DNA of 64,000 nt from Streptomyces sp. ISL-43 (GTDB lineage: Bacteria; Actinomycetota; Actinomycetes; Streptomycetales; Streptomycetaceae), in NCBI RefSeq assembly GCF_018614195.1, contig NZ_JAGGOT010000033.1:1-64000 (forward strand). The letters are read 5' to 3'. The notes beneath the pieces are model-generated. The model was given only the letters and a program-made list of their open reading frames with translations. It did no database searches and was not told the DNA's origin. Positions 25,273 through 33,948 of the stretch are shown piece by piece (position 1 is the stretch's first letter; every line of letters begins with the position of its first letter). Made by a program: the position numbers and the translations under genes.

Positions 25273-26052
25273 TCAGTGGCCGGTGACCCGGGTCCTGGCC
25301 GTGGCGGTGTTGTTCGCCGTGTGGGGATCAGGGGTACGGGAGGTGACACCGGCTGTGGCGGTGATGGTGGGGCGTTGGGTGGCTCGCACCGTGACGTGGA
25401 ATACCCGCTGCTGTCCGGCGCCCAGCGCCTTGACGCGCCAGGTGACCTGGGTGGGATGGCGCCGGTCGGCGCCGGGTGACGCGCCGGTGACCGGTACTCC
25501 GCGCGGTCGGGTCAGCGTGACCGCCAGGTTGGCGGCGCTGAAGGGCCCCGTGTTGGTCACCGTGATGTCGTAGCTGTACTCGGTGCCGCCACGTGCGGTG
25601 GCCGGTGCGCTCAGCCGGACTGCCAGGTCGGCCCGGGGCGGACCGGCGCCGACCTCCAACCGCCCGACGCGGTCGGCGAAGATCTCGGTGAACCACATGT
25701 TGCCGTCCGGGCCCGCGGTGATACGGATCGTGCCGCTGCCGGCGTTGGGCAGCGGGTACTCCTGGATGTCCCCGTCGGTGGTGATCCGCCCGATGCGGTC
25801 GCCGACCTGTTCGGTGAACCAGAGGTTGCCGTCGGATCCCGTGGTGATCTCGCTGGGAGAGCTGCCGGCGGTGGGGAGGGTGTATTCGACGATGTCCCCG
25901 ACATCGGCACGAGCAGGGGCGGAGGCGGTGGCCGTGGCCGTGGGCAGGCTGATCACACTGAGGAGCAAGGCGGCCGCCAGCTGGGACGCCCAGCGCGAGA
26001 GGCGGCGTCGGGAGGTCCGGGGCGGGGGCTCGCACAGGGTGCGTGGGGACAT
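25273..26052 (-). CDS. Short Vgb-like propeller plus DUF11 secreted protein
   Basis: A 259-residue exported protein. The signal ends near residue 50 (LAAALLLSVISLPTATATASA). Two blades like those of virginiamycin B lyase follow (SSPSEITTGSDGNLWFTEQVGDRIGRI and the next GPDGNMWFTEIFADRVGRL). Then comes a DUF11 domain (about 140-255; GTEYSYDITVTNTGPFSAANLAVTLT and NNTATARTRV). A real Vgb lyase needs six or seven blades, so this cannot be a functional streptogramin lyase. It is either a small surface protein or the product of an internal deletion. DUF11 domains are wall-anchored repeats in other bacteria. Confidence 0.7.
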   Translation of the reverse strand: MSPRTLCEPPPRTSRRRLSRWASQLAAALLLSVISLPTATATASAPARADVGDIVEYTLPTAGSSPSEITTGSDGNLWFTEQVGDRIGRITTDGDIQEYPLPNAGSGTIRITAGPDGNMWFTEIFADRVGRLEVGAGPPRADLAVRLSAPATARGGTEYSYDITVTNTGPFSAANLAVTLTRPRGVPVTGASPGADRRHPTQVTWRVKALGAGQQRVFHVTVRATQRPTITATAGVTSRTPDPHTANNTATARTRVTGH

Positions 26053-26293
26053 GGGGAGGCAGACCTTTCTGCCGGAGGTCGGGGGCAGGCCCGCCGTGCG
26101 GGCGAGACCTCGCCGACGGGTCCGAATGCTGTCGGGCGGCGCGTGAGGTCGCGACAGCGGTTGCAGCGTAGGCCCCCAGGTGACGGCATGTCAGGCACCT
26201 GGGGGCCAACAGGCTGACGGGCAAGGGGGTGTTATGGGCGGCGATCTCGAATCCGGATGCGTCGGGATCACGAATCTGCGAGAGTCACGCGCT

Positions 26294-26749
26294 GTGAACA
26301 GAGTTGGGCTTGTGATGCGGCGTGCGGTCGACTCCGACGCGGTCGGCATAGCCGACGTGTGGCTGCGTTCCTTCGCCGCCGCGCTGCCGACCGTGCGCCG
26401 CGCGCACGGCGACGACGAGGTGCGGAGCTGGTTTTCCTCCGTGGTCGTGCCGCGGCACGAGACGTGGGTAGGCGTCGCCGAGGGCTCTGTGATCGGGCTC
26501 CTGGTGCTCGATGGCGAGGAACTCGAACAGCTCTACCTCGATCCGTCGTGGCGCGGCCGGGGTGTGGGCGACCGGTTCGTGGACTTGGCCAAGGAGCAGC
26601 GGCCCGATGGACTGGGACTGTGGACGTTCCAGGTCAACGGACCAGCCAGGCGCTTCTACGAGCGGCACGGTTTCATCGAAGTCGAGCGCACCGACGGACT
26701 GCGCAATGAGGAACACGAGCCGGACGTCCGCTACGCCTGGCAGCCGTAG
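26294..26749 (+). CDS. GNAT-family N-acetyltransferase
   Basis: A 151-residue cytoplasmic acetyltransferase. The fold begins VMRRAVDSDAVGIADVWLRSF; the acetyl-CoA-binding loop is LYLDPSWRGRGVGDRFVDLAK (R-G-R-G-V-G), and NGPARRFYERHGFIEVERTD is the usual C-terminal helix and strand. The substrate is unknown. The start is uncertain: GTG at 26294 keeps the first strand (VGLVMRRAV), while ATG at 26315 would cut into it. A small gene standing alone between two exported-protein genes. Confidence 0.82.
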   Translation: MNRVGLVMRRAVDSDAVGIADVWLRSFAAALPTVRRAHGDDEVRSWFSSVVVPRHETWVGVAEGSVIGLLVLDGEELEQLYLDPSWRGRGVGDRFVDLAKEQRPDGLGLWTFQVNGPARRFYERHGFIEVERTDGLRNEEHEPDVRYAWQP

Positions 26750-26849
26750 GCGGTGAGGACCGGCCATGCGGCAGCTGCCGGTAGCGGCCAGGGCAACCGG
26801 CTGCCTCGACCCCGCGTACTTCGGCCGGCCATCGTCCGCGCCGCCGGTG

Positions 26850-28532
26850 TCAGCAGCGGCGGCGGTCCTGCGTGATGGTGCCCTGAACAGTGGTCACCGT
26901 GCGGTCGTAGCATCCGCCCGGCGCCCCGGTCCCGTACAGCCGGTAGCGGGCGGAGGTGGTGGCGACGGCGTGCCGCTGGTCGCGCGGGACGTTCGCCGTG
27001 TAGCTCGCGTCGCCCGTGTACCGGTCGTCGAGCCGGGACCGGTCGACCTCCCGGCCGCCGCGCAGGGTCACGGTGTCCGCGCGGTCGCCGAGCGTGATGA
27101 CGGTGCGGAGCCGGTCGCCCGTACCAAGGGTGGTCTCGCCGTCCATGGTGTATGTGCGGTGGGTCCGGGTGGTGGTCGCCCCGCGTGTCACGCTCTCCTC
27201 GTCGGTCCAGGTGGCGGTCAGTCCGTCACGGTCCTCTCCCTCGGTCCAGCGGTGGACGGAGGTGTTGTGCACGGCGCGGGTGACGGTGGTGGTGACCCGG
27301 CCGTGCGAGGTGTCCAGGTATCCGGCGACGGTCAGCCGGTGGCCGCCCTCGGTGTCCAGGCGGTGTTCGGCGCCGGGTGCGGCGGGCGTCCAGTGCGAGG
27401 AGTTGGCCGGATCGCTCTGCTCGTGGCGGGTGAGTGCGCCGGAGACGACCTCGCGGGCCGCGTCCTGCCAGAGCAGCAGATTGGCGGGGGTGCTCCAGCC
27501 GGTCTGCCCGGCCGGTACTCCGGCGACGGAGACCTCGATGCGGTGCGCGCGGCCGTCGTTGAGGAGGGCGGCGTACGGGGTGAGGTCGTAGCGGATCGGC
27601 TGGACGTCGAAGGCGCGGGGGCCGGGGGTGACGTACCAGAGAAAGGGGTTGGACCAGCCGCCGGTCCAGACGTTGGGGAAGGGCGCGGCGATGCCCGCGA
27701 GGCGGCCGTCGACGGAGATCCGGACCTCGCGGTAAGGGCCGTCGGCCGCCTTGCAGGAGTACGGGGCCGGGTCCGGCGTGGTCATGTACCAGTACTCCTC
27801 GCAGCCACCGCCGGATCCCGTGGCGTAGATCTCGGCGAGGAGCCGCTCGGTGTTGCGCGGGAGGGTGACGGCCGGGCTGGTGAGCGGGAGGACGCTGTCC
27901 GGTGTGCGGCCGGAGCCGGGGCCGCCGGAGCCGGGGCGGCCTTCGGCCGCGTAGAAGGTCAGGGTGACCTTGACGTCGATGACGCCGGTGTAGGTGTCGT
28001 TGACGACGTTGCCGATGAGCATTTCGACGGGCTGCGGGCGGCTGAGGGTGTCGCGGTAGTGGGTGACGTCCTTCTCGACGGACCAGGCGATGCCGTCCGG
28101 CGAGGGCTCGGGGGTGGAGGTGCGGAAGATCTCCACGCCGCCGAGGGAGAGGTTGCCGAGGCGGTCGAACTGGCGGCCCTTGACCTTGCCGTCGAGGCGG
28201 AGCACCACCTTCGCCCAGTCGGCAGCGCCGCAGGCGGTGGGCGGTAGGTAGCTGCCCCGGTAGGGGGTGAAGTCACGGAACTGCGCCTCGGCGAGGGTCA
28301 CTTGGCAGGACCGCGTCGAGGGGCGGGCCACGGGCGGGGCGGGGGTGAGGGGGTCGTCCCAGTCCGTTCCGAACTCGGCGGGCGGCGGCTGCGTGCCGTG
28401 TGCTGCCTGTGCTGGGGCGGCCGCCGCCGGTGTGCCGCCGGGTTCGGCCGCCGCTGCCGGCCCCGCGGCGGTGAGGGTGGCCGCAGCGAGGGCAAGCGCG
28501 CCGAGCGTGCCCTTGATCCTGTGTCGTCTCAT
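26850..28532 (-). CDS. Secreted PNGase A-like peptide:N-glycosidase
   Basis: A 560-residue secreted protein. Signal residues about 1-29 (GTLGALALAAATLTAAGPAAAA). The body matches peptide-N4-(N-acetyl-beta-glucosaminyl)asparagine amidase A: WAKVVLRLDGKVKGRQFDRLGNLSLGGVEIFRTSTPEPSPDGIAW in outline, YWYMTT, VEISVDGR-like strands and WKT-type segments such as NPFLWYVTPGPRAFDV. Such enzymes release N-glycans from glycoproteins outside the cell. No good ribosome site is seen before the ATG, so the true start may differ slightly. It fits with the other secreted degradative enzymes here. Confidence 0.85.
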   Translation of the reverse strand: MRRHRIKGTLGALALAAATLTAAGPAAAAEPGGTPAAAAPAQAAHGTQPPPAEFGTDWDDPLTPAPPVARPSTRSCQVTLAEAQFRDFTPYRGSYLPPTACGAADWAKVVLRLDGKVKGRQFDRLGNLSLGGVEIFRTSTPEPSPDGIAWSVEKDVTHYRDTLSRPQPVEMLIGNVVNDTYTGVIDVKVTLTFYAAEGRPGSGGPGSGRTPDSVLPLTSPAVTLPRNTERLLAEIYATGSGGGCEEYWYMTTPDPAPYSCKAADGPYREVRISVDGRLAGIAAPFPNVWTGGWSNPFLWYVTPGPRAFDVQPIRYDLTPYAALLNDGRAHRIEVSVAGVPAGQTGWSTPANLLLWQDAAREVVSGALTRHEQSDPANSSHWTPAAPGAEHRLDTEGGHRLTVAGYLDTSHGRVTTTVTRAVHNTSVHRWTEGEDRDGLTATWTDEESVTRGATTTRTHRTYTMDGETTLGTGDRLRTVITLGDRADTVTLRGGREVDRSRLDDRYTGDASYTANVPRDQRHAVATTSARYRLYGTGAPGGCYDRTVTTVQGTITQDRRRC

Positions 28533-28766
28533 GGGCCCGCAGTGAAACGCGGCCCGGTGCGGGGACACCAGGGCGCTGCGTCTGCCCTGGCCGGATCTCG
28601 CCGCCGGCGGGGCCCGGACATGTCCCGCGAAGGGGCGTCGTTCGGCGTCGAAAAGATTCTGCCGTGGCGTTCGAGTGAACGGCCGTTCCCGGCGGTCGGG
28701 TCCGGCTGTTGAACCGGCCGACGCACCCATCCACCGGCGCGTCCTTCCGTAGATCCTAGGGGAATC

Positions 28767-29012
28767 ATGCGTATTCGCTCTGCTGTGACCGCCTCCGTCC
28801 TCGCCGCCGGCATCCTGCTGGGCGGCGCCGGCGCCGCCCTGGCCAACGACGGTCTCGACATCGACTACTTCTCGGGCGGTCACAAGGCCTTCTCGTCCAA
28901 CTGCTCCTCCGCGGCCGCCATCCCGGCACCGGTCGGACCCGTCTACACCTCGTCCTGTGCGAAGGACGGCGAGTCGGAGTGGGCCACCGGCGCCCACCTC
29001 GGCGCCAGCTGA
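28767..29012 (+). CDS. Small secreted protein (81 residues)
   Basis: A short exported protein with a clean Sec signal (MRIRSAVTASVLAAGILLGGAGAALA, cleavage before NDGLDI). The mature part of about 55 residues has two cysteines (SSNCSSAAA and TSSCAKDG) that could form a disulfide. TAGGGGAATC precedes the ATG and a strong hairpin follows the stop. No family is recognised. The clear signal, ribosome site and terminator argue for a real gene. Confidence 0.7.
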   Translation: MRIRSAVTASVLAAGILLGGAGAALANDGLDIDYFSGGHKAFSSNCSSAAAIPAPVGPVYTSSCAKDGESEWATGAHLGAS

Positions 29013-29034
29013 GGCTCTCCGGCCCGGGCCGGCA

Positions 29035-29075
29035 CCGCGGGGGCGGACGGACGGCGACGTCCGCCGCCCCCGCGG
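29035..29075 (+). terminator. Hairpin after the small secreted protein gene
   Basis: The outer arms 29035-29046 and 29064-29075 pair perfectly (12 bp), and an inner CGGACG/CGTCCG pair extends the stem. It lies 22 bp after the stop codon and 69 bp past the end of the convergent LTD gene, so it could stop both transcripts. Confidence 0.75.
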
Positions 29076-29143
29076 CGTTCGCGGGTACGGACCGCCGCCG
29101 GTCGGATGCGATGGGCGCCGGGCGGGCGGCGAGCAGGGGCAGG

Positions 29144-30568
29144 TCAGCAGGTGATGGTGCCCTTGCGGAGGGCGTGGCCGCTGGTGTTGCTGTCGTCGGA
29201 CCAGTAGACGGGCTTGGAGCCGGCGACGCACTCGGCGGCGGCGGCGATCGCGAAGCCCTCGTTGTTGAGGTTGGACATGCCGCTGGGGCGGTTGAAGACG
29301 GCGGTGGTGGCGAAGGCTCCGGAGGCGTCGACCCGCAGGGTGCGGTGCTGCCCGGAGCAGGTGTCGTCGCAGACGGCCCACAGGCGGTCGGCCTGCGGCT
29401 CCCACTGCAGTTCCATGACCCCCGACATGCCGCTGCTGAGGGCGGCGACGCGGGTGTAGGCGCCCGAGTCCGCGAGGACGTAGCCGTAGATCATGCCGGT
29501 GCCCTCGACGCCGACGAAGAACACGCCGTCGGCGTGGGCGCCGTAGCGGGCCGGATCGTAGGCCGCCCCGGTCGAAGCGTCCTTGAAGCCGGCGCCGGTC
29601 AGGTGGCTGTCGGGCACCCAGGTGAGCGCCTCGAGGCCGAGGTTGGAGCCGACGGCGGGGAGGTCGGAGGTCAGGTTCCACTCCTTGGCCGCGGTGAGGG
29701 TGGTGGCCGTACCGCTCACGTCGTAGCGCAGTACGGACAGGCGGCTGGTGCCGGAGGAGTCGGCGTTGCGCTCGCTGGAGACGTACACGCCGCCCGAGGC
29801 GCCCGCACCTGGGACGGTGACGCCCTCGCTGTCGGGGGTCCCGGAACCGCCGGGGAAGCGCAGCGACTTTCCGGCGGACCAGCCTCCGGCGGTGTCAGGG
29901 CTCCAGCCTCCCGAGGCGTTCTTGACGAGGCGCCAGAGCTTGCCGGAGTTCTGGGCGCCCCACATCACGGAGCCGTCCTGCTGGAGGCCGCTGAGGTCCT
30001 GTCCGAAGACGTTCGAGGCGTCCGCGGTGGACACCGAGGAACCGCCGGGCCAGGCGACCGGGGTGGTGCCGGGGCCGCTGCCGCAGTCGTTGGGGGCGCC
30101 GAGGGTGAGTGCGGCCGTCTTGAAGGCGCCCGTGCCGTCCTGGCAGCGTGACCACGAGGGCTCGGAGTGCTTGCTCCAGGTGAAACTGTCGACGAGCGTG
30201 CTGCCGTCCGGGAGGTACAGGCGCGCCTTGTCGGAGGAGCCGAGGCCGAAGGAGGAGTGGACGTCGAAGGCGCGGAACGCGCCGGGGGCCAGGGTGGTGC
30301 CGGAGGCGATCTTGTACTTCGAGCTGCTGTTGTCGTCCTTGAGTATCCAGCCGGAGAGGTCGACGGGGGTGGCGCCCTTGTTGTACAGCTCGATCGAGTC
30401 GTCGACGTCGCCGGTGGTCACCACCTCGTTGACGCGGACGTCGTCGGCCGGGGCGGCGTGGGCGGGGGCGGCTGTCAGGGCGGCGAGGACGGCCAGCGCC
30501 GGGGCGGCGGCGATCCGGAGGGCGAGGATCCGGGCGGGGTGCGGGTGTGGGGCGAGCGATGCGGTCAC
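29144..30568 (-). CDS. Secreted lamin-tail-domain protein with a propeller-like C-terminus
   Basis: A 474-residue exported protein starting with GTG (GGGAAG upstream). The signal ends near residue 38 (AALTAAPAHAAPA). A lamin-tail (LTD) domain spans about 42-150: DVRVNEVVTTGDVDDSIELYNKGATPVDLSGWILKDDNS. The rest resembles a beta-propeller with NEGFAIA and LGLEALTWVPD motifs, as in esterase-like phytase-related proteins. LTD domains are found in many exported nucleases and phosphatases, but no such catalytic motif is visible. The role is unknown; it may bind or hydrolyse phosphorylated substrates. Confidence 0.75.
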   Translation of the reverse strand: MTASLAPHPHPARILALRIAAAPALAVLAALTAAPAHAAPADDVRVNEVVTTGDVDDSIELYNKGATPVDLSGWILKDDNSSSKYKIASGTTLAPGAFRAFDVHSSFGLGSSDKARLYLPDGSTLVDSFTWSKHSEPSWSRCQDGTGAFKTAALTLGAPNDCGSGPGTTPVAWPGGSSVSTADASNVFGQDLSGLQQDGSVMWGAQNSGKLWRLVKNASGGWSPDTAGGWSAGKSLRFPGGSGTPDSEGVTVPGAGASGGVYVSSERNADSSGTSRLSVLRYDVSGTATTLTAAKEWNLTSDLPAVGSNLGLEALTWVPDSHLTGAGFKDASTGAAYDPARYGAHADGVFFVGVEGTGMIYGYVLADSGAYTRVAALSSGMSGVMELQWEPQADRLWAVCDDTCSGQHRTLRVDASGAFATTAVFNRPSGMSNLNNEGFAIAAAAECVAGSKPVYWSDDSNTSGHALRKGTITC

Positions 30569-30994
30569 GGTGTACTTCCCGGGGCTCGTGGTGGTCGGGG
30601 CCGCCTGAGATTCGCGGCCCGGTCCGAATGCGCGACCTCCAGGAGATGGGCAGGTCGTGAACGCCGGCGGAACGCGGTGGTGCCGCGCGGGGTGCTACGG
30701 GCCGACACCGAGTCTGGAGGGGGCGCGTGGCGGGGGAGGGGCGCTGGTGCCGGCGGAGCCGGGTACCGGTGAGCAAGTTTCCCAGTTCCCCGGGGTGTTG
30801 ATGACGGCGGGGAACTGGGGCCGGGCGGGCCCGTCGGGGCCGCCCTCACCCTGACCGCACAGGTCCCCGACACCGAGCAGCTCACCGGCGGCTCAGGGGC
30901 TGCCACCGGGCAGCTGTACCCGTGCGCGGATACAGGTCGTGTTCGAGTTCGAATACCTCCTCGTCGAACACGCGAAAATCTATGACAGCCGCAG
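30569..30994. other. Intergenic region with one hairpin
   Basis: No gene is supported. An inverted repeat (CCCAGTTCCCCG at 30781-30792 and CGGGGAACTGGG at 30808-30819, 12-bp stem, 15-nt loop) is present and may be a terminator or RNA element. The stretch from 30950 becomes AT-richer toward a promoter at 30995. Confidence 0.6.
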
Positions 30995-31023
30995 TAGACA
31001 TTCGATTGTGCCGTGGTTACGAT
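30995..31023 (+). promoter_or_regulatory. Probable sigma-70-type promoter of the MerR leader
   Basis: TAGACA at 30995-31000 and TACGAT at 31018-31023 are separated by exactly 17 bp, close to the housekeeping sigma consensus. Transcription would begin near 31030, giving a leader of about 470 nt before the MerR-type gene. Confidence 0.6.
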
Positions 31024-31029
31024 TTCTCT

Positions 31030-31444
31030 CGTAGCCGAGATCGAGCAAGGCCCGGAGAGATGAACTGCCGGGCATCGGTACACGCAGTGCGCAGGGCGGT
31101 GCGGTGGTGGAGTTCCGAAGCCAGGGTTGTTGCAGGACGGCGACGGGACTGACGACCGGACCGGGTGGCCCGCAGTGATCAGGGGCTGCCATGAGCAGTG
31201 CAGTAAGTGAGTGGTACCTCGGTAAAGGCAAGTGATCGTTTCAGAGGGAAGAACGGAGGAGTTGACCGCCATCAGGATCGCCCGGGTCGAAAGGCTGAGC
31301 CCGGGTACCGCAGGACATCGATAGTGAGGTGGTCTCCGGTCAAGCAACCGCGATCCCCGCGCCCCCGGCCGAGTTCAGGTCAGGTCCGCGGAAACAGGAG
31401 GCCGGCGCAGCACGAGGGCCGGCAGATGGTGTAGCAGTTCCTTC
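31030..31444 (+). ncRNA. Long structured leader RNA with a 14-codon upstream ORF
   Basis: About 415 nt between the promoter and a terminator-like hairpin contain no long reading frame but do contain purine-rich and stem-forming stretches. A short upstream ORF at 31191-31235 encodes MSSAVSEWYLGKGK, preceded by AGGGGC. The sequence does not match riboswitches, tmRNA, RNase P RNA or 6S RNA that I know. It could be a regulatory leader of the MerR-type gene or an independent small RNA. The boundaries are inferred from promoter and hairpin only. Confidence 0.5.
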
Positions 31445-31476
31445 GGGGCCCTGGTGCCATACGGCGCCAGGGCCCC
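31445..31476 (+). terminator. Terminator/attenuator hairpin upstream of the MerR-type gene
   Basis: The arms 31445-31458 and 31463-31476 form a 14-bp stem (one G-T pair) with an ATAC loop. It lies 25 bp before the start codon at 31502, so it would end leader transcription unless it is regulated. Confidence 0.75.
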
Positions 31477-31501
31477 TCAACGCGTTCCACAGAGAGGTGC
31501 A

Positions 31502-31843
31502 ATGACCGCACACGACTCGTTCGACGGCCGTCTCGATGACGACGACTACCCCGCCTACACGATGGGCCGGGCAGCTGCCGTGCTCGGTACCACCCAGGGC
31601 TTCCTCCGCGCCATCGGCGAAGCCCGCCTGATCACCCCGCTCCGCTCAGAGGGTGGGCACCGCCGGTACTCCCGCTACCAGCTGCGCATCGCCGCCCGCG
31701 CGCGGGAACTCGTCGACCAGGGAACCCCCATCGAGGCCGCTTGCCGCATCGTCATCCTCGAAGACCAGCTCGAAGAAGCCCAGCGCATCAACGCCGAATA
31801 CCGCCGCGCCGGCGGAACATTCCATCCGCCGGCAGCAGTGTGA
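31502..31843 (+). CDS. MerR-type helix-turn-helix regulator
   Basis: A 113-residue protein with one MerR-like DNA-binding domain (about residues 18-90): YTMGRAAAVLGTTQGFLRAIGEARLITPLRSEGGHRRYSRYQLRIAARARELVDQG in outline. The core GGHRRYSRYQL wing is diagnostic. A short helix after it probably mediates dimers; there is no large effector domain. AGAGAGG lies before the ATG. Its mRNA appears to have an unusual long leader ending in a hairpin, which suggests control after transcription starts. Targets are unknown. Confidence 0.88.
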   Translation: MTAHDSFDGRLDDDDYPAYTMGRAAAVLGTTQGFLRAIGEARLITPLRSEGGHRRYSRYQLRIAARARELVDQGTPIEAACRIVILEDQLEEAQRINAEYRRAGGTFHPPAAV

Positions 31844-32053
31844 CGACTCCGCCTGCGAGGCAGCGGCGCACGCGCCGTCCTCTTCACCGTCTCCTCGTCG
31901 GGCACGGCACGCACCCTGGCGTCGATGCCCTGTCGTGGGCGGCGTGCGGTCGAGGACGCGCGACCCGCGGGTGCCACCGGTCGACGTCGGTCGGGCCCGA
32001 GAGGAGCATGGGAAACGGGGTGCTCGCGCGTGTCGGACGTCGAAGGAGTGGCC

Positions 32054-32437
32054 ATGTTGGAAGGCGCCAAGGCATTCAGCGGATTCTCGGTCGACGACCT
32101 GGCCAAGGCCAAGGAGTTCTACGGCGAAACCCTCGGTCTTCGCGTCTCGGAGGACAAGGGCATGCTGTTCCTGCACCTCGCGGGAGACACCACGGTCCTG
32201 GTCTACCCGAAGGACGACCACCAGCCCGCCGGCTTCACCATTCTCAACTTCCCCGTGGACGACATCGAGGAGGCCGTCGATCAGCTCACCACACGTGGTG
32301 TCCGGTTCGAGCGGTACGAGGGGTTCGAGATGAACGACAAGGGCATCGTCAGCCAGGAGGGCGATATGCCTTCCATCGCCTGGTTCAAGGACCCCGCGGG
32401 CAACGTCCTGTCCGTTCTCGACGAGTCCCCCCGGTAA
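32054..32437 (+). CDS. VOC-family (glyoxalase/bleomycin resistance fold) protein
   Basis: A 127-residue protein of the vicinal-oxygen-chelate superfamily with two beta-alpha-beta-beta-beta modules. The opening GFSVDDLAKAKEFYGETLGLRV and the end AWFKDPAGNVLSVLDESPR are typical. Members are small dioxygenase, isomerase or resistance proteins; metal ligands cannot be assigned safely here. GAAGGAG is placed 6 bp before the ATG. It lies 210 bp downstream of the MerR-type gene on the same strand. The substrate is unknown. Confidence 0.88.
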   Translation: MLEGAKAFSGFSVDDLAKAKEFYGETLGLRVSEDKGMLFLHLAGDTTVLVYPKDDHQPAGFTILNFPVDDIEEAVDQLTTRGVRFERYEGFEMNDKGIVSQEGDMPSIAWFKDPAGNVLSVLDESPR

Positions 32438-32543
32438 GGGGCCGACGACGCCACGACCCGCACTCCCGGCACGTCAGCCGCCGACCGCCGACCCGGTCGG
32501 GGCTCTCCGTCAGGGCTGTCGGCCCCGCTGCTCCTGTCCGGCA

Positions 32544-32807
32544 TCACCGGGTGCCCGCGGCGACAGGGGAGGGATCCTGCCTTGCGTCACGAGCCGGTGG
32601 CCGGCCGCCGACGATGAAGAAGCAGCCGATGGCGAGCATGTACGCGGACAGGGTCCACTGCGCGGCCGAAACCGTGACACCGAGCTCCGCCGACATACCC
32701 GGAATGGCGAGATTGAGGGCGAAGAAGTCGAGCTGGACGCAGAACAGGGCGACCGTGACCGCGACGAAGGCCCCCTTCCGCGCCGCCGCCGAAGACTCAG
32801 CGCGCAT
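32544..32807 (-). pseudogene. Truncated MFS transporter gene
   Basis: The 87 codons cover the N-terminus and first two helices of a DHA2-type drug exporter: GAFVAVTVALFCVQLDFFALNLAIPGMSAELGV, then TVSAAQWTLSAYMLAIGCFFIVGGR. Soon after the second helix the sequence changes to an unrelated Arg/Pro-rich tail and stops. The other ten or more helices are missing. AGAGGA precedes the ATG, so a short peptide may still be made, but it cannot transport. Confidence 0.7.
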
Positions 32808-33026
32808 GAGAGCGTTCCTCTCAGCCGATGTCGTCGGGACACCGCCGATGGCCGCACGCATGCCCTCGTCTCATTGTGGAGCGGCCCGCTACGGTCCGCA
32901 GCCCGGTGGCGCTCCCGGCCGCGGAAGACCACCGGCCGCCCCGACCGCTCACACGCTGCTGCTCGCGGAGATCGTCGGGATCGCAGGGGTGGACCGCCTC
33001 ACCTCACGCCGAGGCGAACCGGCGAG

Positions 33027-33650
33027 CTAACCCGTGGCCGCCACCGCACCACCACCCGTACCGCTCGACCAGCCCGGATCGCGCCCGCTCAGCCCGACTG
33101 CCCGGTCCAGCAGTGGGGCGTCGTCCGGGACGGGCACTACGGCGCCGAAGATGCCCCCGCCGCGGTCCTCGTCCTCGGCGGCTACCAGGAGGAAGGCATG
33201 CGAGGCGCTCAGCGCGGCCTGATCGGGTGCGTACTCCTGGCCGGTGGCCCGGGCCAGGTCCCAGCCGTGGATCACCAGTTCGTCGACAGCCACCACACCC
33301 GCGACTTCGGCTGGTAGGTCCACGCCGCCCGCGCGGGTCATACCGGTCCAGGCGGCCGGATCCCCCCAGGCCTCGGCCAGTTCGCCGAGGACCCGGGGCA
33401 GTTCCTCGCGCCAGCCGGCGGGCAGGGAGGGCAGGGCCGTGTCGGGAGCCGTGTCCGTCGTGGGGCCCAGGTCCTTGCGGGCGGCGTCGCGGAAAGCGAC
33501 GGCGAGGCCGGCGAGGTGGCCCAGCAGGTTGCCGACCGCGTACTCGGGGCAGGGCGTCGGGTCGGTGAGCCGGGCGTCCGGGACGCCCGCCGCGAGACGG
33601 GCCACGATCCGGGCTTGTGGTCCGAGGTCGAGAGTCGTCGTATCGGTCAT
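33027..33650 (-). CDS. TIGR03086/maleylpyruvate-isomerase-like metal-binding protein
   Basis: A 207-residue cytoplasmic protein of the mycothiol-dependent maleylpyruvate-isomerase/DinB-like helix bundle: LTDPTPCPEYAVGNLLGHLAGLAVAF near the start and VVAVDELVIHGWDLARATGQ further on. The His and Glu/Asp in LGHL and DELVIHGWD are the expected metal site. Members are often thiol transferases or detoxification enzymes using mycothiol. GGAGCGGAAG precedes the ATG at 33650. No partner gene is next to it. Confidence 0.85.
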   Translation of the reverse strand: MTDTTTLDLGPQARIVARLAAGVPDARLTDPTPCPEYAVGNLLGHLAGLAVAFRDAARKDLGPTTDTAPDTALPSLPAGWREELPRVLGELAEAWGDPAAWTGMTRAGGVDLPAEVAGVVAVDELVIHGWDLARATGQEYAPDQAALSASHAFLLVAAEDEDRGGGIFGAVVPVPDDAPLLDRAVGLSGRDPGWSSGTGGGAVAATG

Positions 33651-33706
33651 CTTCCGCTCCTCCGGGGCCATGGGTGTGAAGGGTAGACCGGCGGCGGAGC
33701 CCGAAC

Positions 33707-33899
33707 TCATCGCAACGCGGGCAGGATGTTCACCCAGGCGGCTGGGCTCGGACGGTGTCCGTCCCCGGCGCGTACCGTCCGACGCTTCCGCGAGACCTGG
33801 GGGCCGAGCCGGCTGGGCAAGCTCCTCGGTGACCGCCGCCCGGGCCTCGCGCCGGACGGTGTTACCGCCCACGTGCAGTTCCCTGGCGACCTCTCGCAT
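33707..33899 (-). pseudogene. Helix-turn-helix remnant, transposase-like
   Basis: A short reading encodes MREVARELHVGGNTVRREARA, then VTEELAQPARPP and low-complexity sequence. The pattern (REVARELHVGxNTVRRxARAA...EEL) resembles the N-terminal HTH of ISL3-type transposases. No catalytic DDE part or inverted repeats are found. It is probably a small scar of an insertion element, lying just after the end of the toxin-like gene. Confidence 0.45.
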
Positions 33900-33948
33900 T
33901 CCGTGTCCCCGGTCCGGTAGGGGCCACGGCCTCCGTCGGCGCGTACGG

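Noticed and set aside
25273..26052. Virginiamycin B lyase
   Set aside because: Only two blades remain and the lyase active-site blades are absent, so the resistance function is not supported.
31191..31235. Short ORF as a separate coding gene
   Set aside because: Fourteen codons with no homologues known to me; better treated as part of the leader RNA.
31030..31476. tmRNA, RNase P RNA or cobalamin riboswitch
   Set aside because: The conserved tag, GAGGAAAGT-type core and B12-box sequences were not found.
33707..33899. Complete insertion sequence
   Set aside because: Only an HTH-like piece is visible; no DDE catalytic region, terminal repeats or target duplications were found.
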